Below, in pieces: positions 23,224 to 32,628 of a DNA stretch of 64,000 nt. How positions within the stretch are numbered: position 1 is the stretch's first letter; each line of letters starts with the position of its first letter. The notes under the pieces are model-generated. The model worked only from the letters and a program-made list of their open reading frames with translations, searched no databases and had not been told where the DNA came from. The stretch covers positions 24,838,667 to 24,902,666 of the forward strand of contig CM048842.1 in the NCBI GenBank assembly GCA_026545765.1, read 5' to 3'. This DNA is from Plantago major. Its lineage: Eukaryota > Streptophyta > Magnoliopsida > Lamiales > Plantaginaceae. Both the position numbers and the translations under genes were made by a program.

Positions 23224-24092
23224 TGTTGAGGGGTGAAACCTCTAACACTAACTAACTAAGCTATTACAAGCAACCCAGTCTGCAGTCCGCCTCCTACTTG
23301 AAGTCCGAAGGAATACTTGTCCGAACTAGGGCACCTGAAATGACTAAGTGGGGGGGGGGTTAGAACTGGATGCCCGGATTGCCTATGTCAATCCGGTAAG
23401 AGACTTTACTCAAGAGAGAGATGGAAGCTCTCAATGTAATAGTTATGAGGAAGGTTATTATGCTCAAGAACACTTATCGAATTGAGACTTAAGTATTGCT
23501 TACCTCCAGGTCTTGGACCTTGTGATGTATTTATAGTTATCATATACCCATGAGGTAGCCCATAAGATGATGCCAAGTGTACGATCCAGATTTGGACACC
23601 AATGCTACCTTTGGCCCAAGGCCCATTAGTGAACAGTAGTCCAATACCGATAAGTGGGCCTGGGAGGGTAGTTTGGACCTTTTCCCTCTGAGAGTACTGT
23701 TCCGCCTGTTGGGTCCGTGTTAGTCCCTCGGACAGACCTGTCTGCTTGGTTGATCTGCCCTTGGGTGACTCTGGATGTCCGAGCCAAGAGTCTCACGGAA
23801 GTATCTCAGTGGTTCTGTTACATACGTTTGGTCTTATAGTATTGGTGGCGTCCGAGGTTCTCTCGTACGGTCCATTAGGCATCTCTGTACTGACCTGGTC
23901 AGGTTTACAAGTCCTTTCCTTAGCCAGCTCGGACTAGCTGTGGGGATGTAGTGACTTCGGCGTACTGGTCGATTCGCTTTGGGCGGACCATGTGAGGTCG
24001 GACCAGTACTGAATTGTCTAGTTAAGCCGTGATGCGCTTTAGGACACGCTCTGTGGCGCCCTTAACGGATTGGACATATTTCCGTATCAACA
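23224..24092 (-). repeat. Gypsy element 2 LTR (3' LTR)
   Basis: 869 bp, closely matching 35996-36863. Contains TATAAATA on the minus strand at 23535-23528 and a poly-G run near 23350 that differs in length between copies. Confidence 0.95.
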
Positions 24093-24108
24093 TATGTCCC
24101 CCCAGTTT
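24093..24108 (-). promoter_or_regulatory. Polypurine tract of gypsy element 2
   Basis: AAACTGGGGGGACATA on the minus strand precedes the 3' LTR directly. This is the expected plus-strand primer. Confidence 0.75.
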
Positions 24109-24637
24109 CCGAGTATCTTAGTAGAAGATAGTTGGTAACTATGAGGGATCGATGTATACGTGGGTGTGTCGCATCGTTAATTAAGAAAAAGGAAAAATCC
24201 TTTTGTCGTGATCTCGTCCGTGTCCTCAAGGATTAAATATATCTCTTTCCCCCCTAGTCTGATCAAGTTATCGCATAACTGGGAGTAGAGGAAAAGGTAT
24301 TTATATCCAGATATATGTGTCCGAGTGCGGTTAGTCAGCGTAAGCATCCGTTGGGCCGATTGTTGATTTTGTCCTCTTCATAAGCCCAAGAGGCCCAACA
24401 GGTTATCTGTTCGGCCCACGGGAGAAAGATCCCGAGTAAAGAGACGCGGCCATTGGATCAGGACGACATCAACGGTTGGGGTTCCCTGTCCGATTGATGT
24501 GACGCGTCTGTCCAGCATTAAATGCGACGTTCTGGCAGCCATCCACTTTCATGACGGTACAACCCTTGGATTGGAGAGGATCAACGGCTGGGATTCAAAT
24601 TCAAGCGACGTGACTCTTGGCTATCCCATATTGCCCT

Positions 24638-24645
24638 TATAAATA
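24638..24645 (+). promoter_or_regulatory. Plus-strand TATA box for the antisense ORF
   Basis: TATAAATA, followed 30-35 bp later by a plausible start region and then a leader exon ending at about 24840 (TTTAGCAA before GTAAGT). Likely promoter of the opposite-strand gene of this element. Confidence 0.6.
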
Positions 24646-24699
24646 GTCAGGCCATCAGTCATTTTCACACTTTTAGCAATCTCGAAACTCAGAGCAATC

Positions 24700-27094
24700 C
24701 TTAAGCAATTCAAACGACGCAAGGTCGATCCGAGCAACTAGGACTTGTAAGACTTTTGGGCCATCAAGCTGAGATCTGTAACCTCGGTGCATTACCCAAG
24801 TTCGATCATTCGTGGAACTTTCCTGTTTCGATATTTAGCAAGTAAGTATTCTTCTTTGGCCTTGTTTAAGTTGCCTGTATTCGCTATACGCCTATTTCAT
24901 GTCTAGTGTAGCTCCTTTTCGCCCGTAATTGTGCTGTCTTGATGGTGACTCTTGCGATACCTTTGGTTTAGACGATAATTGATGTGTTTCTGTCGCACGC
25001 TCATAATATGCCAATTTTCTTCGTTGATGTCTTGTACTCTCATTTGATAAGTCCCGTCCGACACAACCTGTCTTGACAATGCATGTTTACTTGTAAATCA
25101 GTATTGGTTGTGGTATTCGCCCATAAGTTGTTTCTTTCGTCATCGTGCCATAAGGGGCAAATCGTGGTGCCAGTGGCACAGCTGCGTGTGCCTGGGTCTT
25201 GGGTTCCCTGTCCTTCTGTGTATAGAGAATCTTAGGGTTTAAACTTTTTCGCGGACCTCTGGACTTAATAAGACATATAAATGAACTCTCGGACAATAGA
25301 AATCATCATTTCTGATCCGTTTCCTTCTGCCCTAGGATGTCCGGGAGCGATAGTCAAAACGTTCGCGAGGCGCGGGATTATCAGGATGGATGGAGGCGAT
25401 GCATCCGTGGACGTGATCGTGTCCGTAGGAGACTATCTTGTGGATGTCCTTTCTTCCAGAGATTCCGACGCTAGGCACGGAACCCATGAAACAGTTAATC
25501 CTCCGACGGACAGGCCAGTGGTCGAAGGCGATGTTGACGAGGCGAGAACATTGGTCCAATCTCGGACTATAGGCGGTGTGGGAGGGCCCATAGATCCGAA
25601 TGCGCTTCGACTTGAACGGGCAGGCGACAGCGGGCATGAGGCTGATGACGTGGAGATGTTCGAGGCCGGAGTGGAGGACCGTGTTCAGGTAGAAGCAGGT
25701 CCGTCCAAGCCAAGTACATCCGGGAGACCCGAAGGTGTCCTTGAAGACGAAGAAGATGGTGAGGAAGAGGAAGGCGAGGGCGAGGAGGAAGAAGAAGAAG
25801 GATCTCCTGTCACTCGTCCCTCTAGACGATCCAGTCGGCGGATTGCATTACATCCCGCGCCTGCTCACCCAATCTTCAAGTAATCGAGGGCCGTGGTGCA
25901 AAAGCCGCCCGAGTAAAGTTCCCGCGTCCTGCGTCCGCTGTTACCATAGTGGATCAATTTGGAGAATTAAATGCGGACGGAAGATCCCCATTGCTACAGA
26001 GCTGAAAAACATCCTGAACCATATTGGTATAGGTCCGAGTCAGGTTATCCCCAAGTCCCTGGGTAACCTTATTTGCTTTGTAGTCTTTTGCAAGAAGAAA
26101 GGGTAGCCTGTAAACTTCGAGAATTTTAGGCAGCTCTTCCATGTCTCGTTCAGTCCGGGGAATCCACTATTCTATACTTTCATGAATAGGAAACCTTACA
26201 ACTTTATCTCGGACTCCATCTCGTCGTTGGGGTCGAAGTGGTGGGACAAGTACATTTTCGTACGCATGGCCTTGAAACCAGGGGAGTCCGAGAGGCGAGA
26301 AGTGGGGCCCACAAAGTTTCGAGGAGCATCTCGGGCGCCCTCTTCCAAAGAATGTGGCTCCGTGGGTGGCGGCCATCCACAAGAAGCATGACCCGCCTAC
26401 TTATCCGTTTCACGGATTGATCTGCCAGCCACTTCCCTACCTTTGCGGACTAACCGGTGAAGTAGAAGTGGGAGGGAAGACGGACTTCAGTAAGGATTCG
26501 TTGACTGGAGACTTTGGCATTTTTTCTCTTCTTCATTATACTTTATTTTGATCACAAGTGTCCGCAATTCCGATAATCCTTCTTTAGCCCGCCTGTTTCT
26601 AACGCCCTTGGTTTATTGTGCAGCTCACTGGTTTGACTACATCATGTCGACTCTCGGAGAGAAGAAGAGGTTGCAGAGGGAACAACAAGCTCTAGAAGTC
26701 GTAGCTGGTCAAAGGACCAAGATCATCAACACTTCTGCGGGTCTGCCCATGTCGGATCCGAAAAATGCTGCTGTGTTCGCCGCCGAAGAGGAAAGGCGGA
26801 GCAAGGCTGGTGAAGACTCCCAGGCCTTGGCGGTGCCTGATAAGGGTAAGGCTCCTGCTACGCGGAGCGCCACTGCCAACACTCGAGCTCCACCCCGAGA
26901 CGTACTTATGCGGGACGCCATTGTCTCGGGACAAAAGAGGGCGGCCAGCTCGGAAGCTCCTGCTGCGAAGAGGTAGCAGTTGTCCGCTGTTCTTCCTGTG
27001 GACCAAGCTGCTCTGGACAAGGAGTACGAGCGTGCTTGCGGACTCCCAGAAATGGAGCGAGTCGGAGGGTTGGATGCTCTATACCAGCGGGTAA
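24700..27094 (+). pseudogene. Antisense ORF of gypsy element 2, N-terminal section
   Basis: A leader exon ends near 24840 at GTAAGT. Intron 1 ends TTCTGCCCTAG at 25335, just before an ATG at 25337 (MSGSDSQNVREARD). The frame is broken within 150 nt but a neighbouring frame is open (25440-25880), encoding an acidic linker with a run of Glu and a Arg/Ser patch (RPSRRSSRRIALHP). Further exon-like stretches lie near 26180-26440 (MNRKPYNFISDSISS, KWWDKYIFV) and 26644-26976 (start MSTLGEKKRLQREQQALEVV, a Lys/Arg/Ala-rich region). Order and flavour match plant proteins annotated as putative gypsy-type transposon proteins. Strand is opposite to gag-pol. Several shifts make it defective; the role in the element is unknown. 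Confidence 0.6.
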
Positions 27095-28047
27095 ATAATC
27101 TGTCCTTAATTTACTTGCTTCGTTCTTAATGCGACACAAATATAACTTGTATCTACTCGGGTGTTTCCCCAGCTTGGATGCTTCATCAAGGCCATGCAGT
27201 GGAAGGCCAGTGAACGGGCCACCATCGAAGAGGACCTTCACAAGGCTGTGGCCACATCCGCGGATGAGGCAGAAAAATTGAAGCAGCTGGAGATGAGGCT
27301 GAAGGAGGAAGAGGTGAGGGTCCACAAGTTGAAGACCAGCTGGGAGAAGATCAAGGGGGACCTCGACCATCAGGAGAGATTCGTCGATAAGGCGATGCAG
27401 GCTTTCCTGGATTTTAAGAACTTCCTGGTCGGGGGCCTCCAATATGTCCGTCTTTACGCCGGCCGTGACTTCCTGGATAAGTCGGATGCCGCCCGGCTGG
27501 ATGGGTTTGTGTCCGCGATCGGACAGCTGCAGTCCAAGGGACTTCTTCCACAGACTTTGACTGGAAGGCGGAGGGATTAATCCCTTCTGCGGATGCGAAT
27601 GGTGTCGAAGTGCCCGTCGATAGCGTCTCGGACGAGCAGTTGGCTGCGTGTGAGTTCGTGGAACTGGTCACCGATGAAGGCGAGATTGAGATCCAGAACG
27701 GCGGGCCTTTCCTTCCGAGGTTCGTCCCGGAAGCTCTTCTGAAAGTGGGCCTTGTACCCTTTAACGATTACCGGGCTTTCCTGCAGAAGTGGTTTGCCCT
27801 ACCTGCCCGCGTTCTCGATCTTCCCGTTGATTTCGACTTGTTCGCCCACGCTCAAGCTCTTGCTGCGGAAGCCACCAATCGACTGGTCGAGGAAGTCGGT
27901 CCAGACTGGGGCCTAATGAGAAGTCCGGGGTATGCCCCGTTAGAAATTCTGTATTTACTGACTTTTCCTGTTGTATTTGCGTCTTTTGATAACTCGGAAT
28001 ACCCTTCCATATTAAGACAATGTTCTGTATTTTATCCGAGGAGATGA
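27095..28047 (+). pseudogene. Antisense ORF of gypsy element 2, coiled-coil C-terminal section
   Basis: An intron from GTAAAT (about 27091) to TTTCCCCAG (27173) is followed by an exon that reads LGCFIKAMQWKASERATIEE, then a heptad-rich coiled coil (about 27210-27350). A globular C-terminal part follows (VRLYAGRDFLDKSDAARLDG); after a shift near 27570 the frame 27610-28047 is open (acidic start, then LKVGLVPFNDYRAFLQKWFA and LPVDFDLFAHAQALAAEA). The same coiled coil and intron position occur in the remnant at 6067-6619 of gypsy element 1. It is a protein of unknown function carried antisense to pol. Confidence 0.65.
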
Positions 28048-28347
28048 ACTTCTTATGTTTCCGAGCGTTTACTTGCTCTCTTCTTCGTTCCTTTCTTTAT
28101 CTGTTGCTCATAAGCTGAGTTATTATAAATTACCCATCTCTTAAGAGCACGGATCGCTGGAGATGGTGTCTGATGTAGGAATCAGACCATCATCTCTCCG
28201 ATACCCGGACGGTTCGTCCCTTGGGATGCGAGATTCTTCTAGAAGGAGGAAGGCGAAACAGTGAAATAGTCATTATGACTACGTCTTTTCATCTTCTTAG
28301 TCATCGGATGATTGACAGATGTCGAGATCTGAAAGACTCGTTGCCAC

Positions 28348-28355
28348 TATAAATA
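28348..28355 (+). promoter_or_regulatory. Plus-strand TATA box before a small ORF
   Basis: TATAAATA about 106 bp upstream of the ATG at 28454, in the context CCACTATAAATAAGG. Confidence 0.5.
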
Positions 28356-28453
28356 AGGGTGTGGTAATTCTCCTTTTTCATTGTTGTACCTTCCCTCACT
28401 TTTTCTTGCATTTTATCTACTTTAGTATCCAGCGGAAGTCGGTGTTCTTCAAA

Positions 28454-28693
28454 ATGTCGGAATCGAACGATGATGAGTATGGTCACTGGGTGAACTGTGC
28501 CTGCGGGAACATGCATCCGCCCATCTATCCGGGTAGAGGCACCGAAAAAGACCCTATTGTCTTGGATTTCGAAGGCGATCCCCCTCAATGTCTAGGGATA
28601 GCTAGGAGGCTGGCTGAGGAGGAGAGGGAGCGGACGCTGAGGCTGATCCGAATGAGGATACGTCTTGCAATGAGCTCGTCAGGTCCGAGGTGA
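28454..28693 (+). CDS. Small hypothetical ORF, 79 residues, antisense to pol
   Basis: ATG at 28454 (MSESNDDEYGHWVNCACGN) opens a frame to 28693. The N-terminal part is acidic with a C-A-C-G-N turn, then PPIYPGRGTEKDPIVLD, then a charged helix (RRLAEEERERTLRLIRMRI). The TATA box at 28348 and the AAAATGTCGG start context are compatible with expression. I do not recognise a family. It lies after the antisense ORF and before the second antisense promoter. It may be a second gene of the element, or a chance frame. Confidence 0.35.
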   Translation: MSESNDDEYGHWVNCACGNMHPPIYPGRGTEKDPIVLDFEGDPPQCLGIARRLAEEERERTLRLIRMRIRLAMSSSGPR

Positions 28694-29079
28694 AGGCTCG
28701 GAATCCCAGGGCTCGACTTCCGGGGTCTGGTGAGGGAGCAAGGCGGGGTATGCCCCGTGAATGCATGTACTGCTCTTCAGGCCTTTTCATATTGTCTTTC
28801 TATTATGTAAATGTTCGGATAATTTTGTTTATAGAATTCGAACTATTTTTCCTTGGATGGAATCTCCGTCTTTTCCTTCTTGCAGACTTCGTTGGATGAT
28901 ACTGGCACATATGTTTTTTGTAAAAATTGGCTAAGAAACTCGGACGTAGTTGATGGGATTGTTTGGGCTTGATTGGGTAAACCCGTCTGGCCCAACACTG
29001 TTTAACCCAAATGAATAGTTTAAGCCCATTGTTGGCGTCGAAGTTCTGACGTGTCGGACGCCCATTGGTTTGCCACTTC
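28694..29079. other. Gypsy element 2 spacer
   Basis: Non-coding DNA between the small antisense ORF and the third plus-strand TATA box. It contains GGGCTTGATTGGGT and TTTAAGCCCATT motifs, partly inverted to each other. Confidence 0.5.
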
Positions 29080-29087
29080 TATAAATA
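29080..29087 (+). promoter_or_regulatory. Third plus-strand TATA box, upstream of two foldbacks
   Basis: TATAAATA in the context CTTCTATAAATACTG, with CCATTGG 15 bp upstream. The first foldback begins about 95 bp downstream. Confidence 0.5.
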
Positions 29088-29174
29088 CTGCGGATCCCTT
29101 TTGGCCTTAGTCGTGCAAATCCAACTTCCACTTTCCAAATCTACTCAATAGCAAAAAGACGGTTTCTTGAATAG

Positions 29175-29254
29175 TTTCCCCCTCTTGACTCCCGTCCACT
29201 CTCAAATCGGCATTTATCCTGAGTTTGAGAGTGGAGTGGGTCTAGAGGGGAAAA
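29175..29254 (+). ncRNA. RNA foldback 1 (miRNA-precursor-like), candidate
   Basis: Arms 29175-29207 and 29223-29254 pair: the 11 bp next to the loop (CCACTCTCAAA with TTTGAGAGTGG) are perfect, followed by a bulged section and a run of CCCC/GGGG pairs, about 25 pairs in all around a 15-nt loop. It could be transcribed from the TATA box at 29080. No small-RNA evidence is available here. It could equally be a relic inverted repeat. Confidence 0.4.
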
Positions 29255-29333
29255 TCGTTGAAGATCAGTCACCGAAAAGCATATATCTCAGCTTGAATGT
29301 AAATCTGCTCGTCTCCTCTATTTTCTTCCATCC

Positions 29334-29410
29334 CCACTTTAATGGCTCAAATCTCTCTTAAGTTGGAAACGGTTTCCGAATTTTAAGAGAGTTTGAGTCA
29401 TTAAAGTCGG
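29334..29410 (+). ncRNA. RNA foldback 2 (miRNA-precursor-like), candidate
   Basis: Arms 29334-29361 and 29383-29410 pair over about 26 bp with a single one-base bulge and one G-U pair; the loop contains GGAAAC/GTTTCC, which can pair further. It lies 80 bp after foldback 1 on the same strand. Length and pairing fall within the range of plant miRNA precursors. Function is inferred only. Confidence 0.45.
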
Positions 29411-29930
29411 TGCAGCGGAAATCTCTTCCTGTTTGCACTTTGTTTTCCCTGGATACAGGACTTGCATTCCGTGTTTCGGTGGTATCCTGAAGGATTCCGG
29501 TATGCTTAACCGTTTTCTTGTGTGCAGGTAGATTGAGTTCCTGGTCTCCACGGAAACCAGATCTTTGCGCTTTGACACGGAGGAAGCTGTTTCTACGGGG
29601 GACGATCTTTGCTGGGAGATAACGTATCTCCAGAGACATTTTCTGCCTTTTTCTTGTAGTGTTCGGATATCGATTCGTGGTTGCAAATTGTACAGACAAC
29701 ATTAAGTGTAATTCATCTATATATGAACGAAATCTCTTGCTTTCTTTGTAGCTAATCGAACATTAGAAATCGAAAGATAGAGGTTGTATTGATTTGACGG
29801 AAATTCAATTACAACTTGGGGGGCGCTATGGCCAATGAAAAAAAAAGAAACAGAACTGACGGAGTTCTGTGTAGCAGATGGTTGATATTGAAATGATCAA
29901 TCGAAATGATGGAGTTCCGCGCAACGTTCT
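29411..29930. other. Gypsy element 2 spacer before integrase
   Basis: No gene recognised; open frames on the minus strand here overlap the foldbacks and have no domain. Confidence 0.5.
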
Positions 29931-31155
29931 TCAAGCATAGAACTTCTGGAGGTTTCTAGCATTCCACGGACGCTTGAGGAGATGTCTGTTCTCATCTTCT
30001 AATACATAACTGCCATTTACTTTGGCCCAAACAATCTTGTAGGGTCCTTCCCACTTGGGCTTGAGTTTTCCAACATTGCTCAAGATGTCGGCCCGTCGGA
30101 GCACTAAGTCCCCGACTTGCAAGCTTGCCGCATGCACGTTCCTGTTATAGGCTCGGGCGGCGGTTGCCTGATACCTAAGGATGTTCGCCAGTGCATCAGA
30201 CCTTTTCTGTTCAAACATGTCCAGCTCGAGTATCCGAGCTTCTCGGTTTGCCTTGTCTTCAAACTCTTGGATTCTCAAAGTTTCTCTGACAATCTCGGAT
30301 GGTATGATCGCCTCAACCATACACCAAGGAGAAAGGAGTTTCTTTGGTCGCGGCAAATGCGGTGCGATGCGCCCAAAGCACGCCTTCTAAGTCGTCCGCC
30401 CAGCTTTCTTGCGAAGTTCTCAATCGCTTCTCGAGGATCTTGACTATTGTTTTGTTTGTGGACTCAGCCTGTCCATTGGCTTGCGGGTATCCAACAGATG
30501 TAAATCGTTGCTCGATTTTGAAGGACGCCAGCCATTCCTTCAGCCTATGTCCTGAGAACTGGGCACCATTGTCCGAGACGAGAATCCTGGGCAGGCCAAA
30601 GCGACAGATGATATTCTTCCAGATAAAGGTCCGCACTCGACTCTTTGTAATGGTCGCAACAGCCTCGGCTTCTACCCATTTGGTAAAGTATTCCACAGCT
30701 ACAATGAGAAACTTCTTCTGCTGGGTACCCCTCGGAAATGGTCCGACAATGTCGATACCCCACTGATCGAACGGACACGCTATGATTGACAGAATCATAG
30801 GGTTCGTCCGATGATGTGGGATGTTTGCGTAATATTGGCAATCCTGACATCTCCGGGCGTGGTCAGCGGAATCTTTACCGATGGTGGGCCAATAATAGCC
30901 TTGTCGTATGATTTTCTGGGCAAGGGTCCTCCCCCCGGAATGACTCCCACAGCTTCCGTTGTGTATCTCTTCAAGCACGGTCTGTGCTTCTTGTGGGTTC
31001 AAGCATCTCGGTGGGTCCGGAAAAAGATCTTTGTACAGATCATCGCCCATTAAAAATATCATTTGCTCGACACACTCCTTGATTCTTCGGATCGGCCGCA
31101 AAGATCCGTCTTTGAGATAATTAACAATGCGGTCATCCGGTTTCTCCCATGTCAA
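29931..31155 (-). pseudogene. Gypsy element 2 integrase
   Basis: Minus-strand frame 31155-30313 has the zinc-binding region (GSCGSHSGGRTLAQK, CQDCQYY) and core with D in VSDNGAQF and E in NGQAESTNK. The first catalytic position, normally the D of a DYFTKW motif, is Glu here ([11 protein letters not shown], about 30690). The C-terminal domain follows in a shifted frame (30356-29931), with LQVGDLVLRR and WEGPYKI and a terminal WNARNLQKFYA. The changed residue and the shift near 30330 make the enzyme non-functional. Confidence 0.92.
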
Positions 31156-32628
31156 GTATCATGATCATTAATCGGGACTCATGACGGATGAGTCGGTGAT
31201 GGTGAGTAGAATTACTCTCCTTGTGTCCAAAGTCATTGTAGCGGTCGTATTTTGCCAAGGCATCGCTCTTCGTTTCCAAACTCTGTCAAACTTTTCTAGG
31301 GTAAATTCCTCGAAGTGGCTGGCCTCATTCTTGAGTAGCTCAAGATACTTGATCATCGAAGGACCTTTTGTGGCAAAATTTCCTGAAAATTGGGCTTCGA
31401 CAAGCTGTGAGTCCGTGTAAGCTTTGACCTTCCGGGCTTGGAGAGACTTGGCGATGACCCCATCAAGAGTGCTTCATACTACGCTATTATTTGTAACTTT
31501 GAAATCCAAGGAAATCGCATAGTCGAGTTCCAGCCTATGAGCTCTTAAGGTAGATTCAATTCCTCCCACTCTTCCATTGGAAGAACCATCGACTTCAATG
31601 TCCAAATATCGGAAGGATGTTTTTGATTTGGAGATCTCCTTGAGCCGAGGCTCATACCTGTTCATTCCTCCGTGATTTTCGTTTTGATCTTTGTCTCCAA
31701 CCGGGGTCTCGGGATCATCGCAAGTAGAAACATTTGGTTGACGAGTTTCTCCTCGACCAAGGAGGGGTCGATTGATGAACTGGGCTTCCTCAAGGTTTTC
31801 TGGGTTGAACCTTGGAGGGGCTAGATTTCGGACTATATGCTTGGTTATTAAGCACTCGAACACTGGCTTGTCAGGGACTTTCTCTGAATCTTTCTCTGGG
31901 TAATCCGCCAAGAAGTCAGCGAGGACCTGAGCCTTTTTGGCTGACGGAGCCTGGTAGCAAATGTCGTATTCGCTGAGCTCGATCGCCCACTTAGAGAGTC
32001 GTCCGGATTGGTCGGGCTTTCCTAGGACCTGTTTCAAAGGTTCCGTAGTTAGTACCACTATTTTGTGAGACTTAAAGTAAGGTTTTAACCGTCTGGCGGT
32101 ATAAACTAAAGCGTATGCGAGCTTCTCGATCTTCACGTATCTTGTCTCCGCCCCAGCAAGGGCTTTGCTAAGATAGTAGATCGGCAAATGCTCGTTAGCT
32201 TGAATCCGTATTAGGACGGAACACATTGCCTCTTCCGTAATTGCTAGGTAGAGGTAGAGTGGTTCTCCTTCGACGGGCTTGGAGAGCAGTGGAGGGGAAT
32301 GGAGGTATTCTTTCAATTTTTCGAAAGCCTCGGAACATTCCGTGGTCCACACAAAGTTCTCTCCTTTCCGGAGGGTTTTGAAGAACGGAAGATTCTTCTC
32401 AGCTGATCGGGAAATAAAGCGACTTAAGGACATAAGACTTCCTATGAGCCGCTGTACCTCATTGAGGGTTTTCGGGTGTGGCAGATCTAGGATCGCCTTG
32501 ATTTTCTCGGGATTGGCGCTGATCCCCTTTCCGTGACCATGTACCCGAGAAATTTTCCTCCTTTCACTCCGAAAGTGCATTTTTCCGGATTCAGTTTCAT
32601 CCCATACTTCCGCAGGATGGAAAAGCAA
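31156..32628 (-). pseudogene. Gypsy element 2 RT thumb/connection and RNase H
   Basis: After a frameshift near 32520, the frame 32628-31474 carries the RT C-terminal part (SANPEKIKAI, NEVQRLIGSL, LSRFISRSAEK), the connection with KLSKWAIELSEY-type sequence (RLSKWAIELSEYDICY) and the start of RNase H (VDGSSNGRVGG). The segment is then disrupted near 31474-31490, where NN is followed by SVV instead of the NNEAEYEAL-type motif. RNase H remnants (AYTDSQLVEAQFSG) continue to about 31380, followed by a frayed section 31356-31168. RNase H is thus broken in its middle. Confidence 0.88.

Noticed and set aside
26167..27442. Several minus-strand ORFs antisense to the coiled-coil gene
   Set aside because: No domains; the plus-strand frame has heptads and splice sites that explain the openness.
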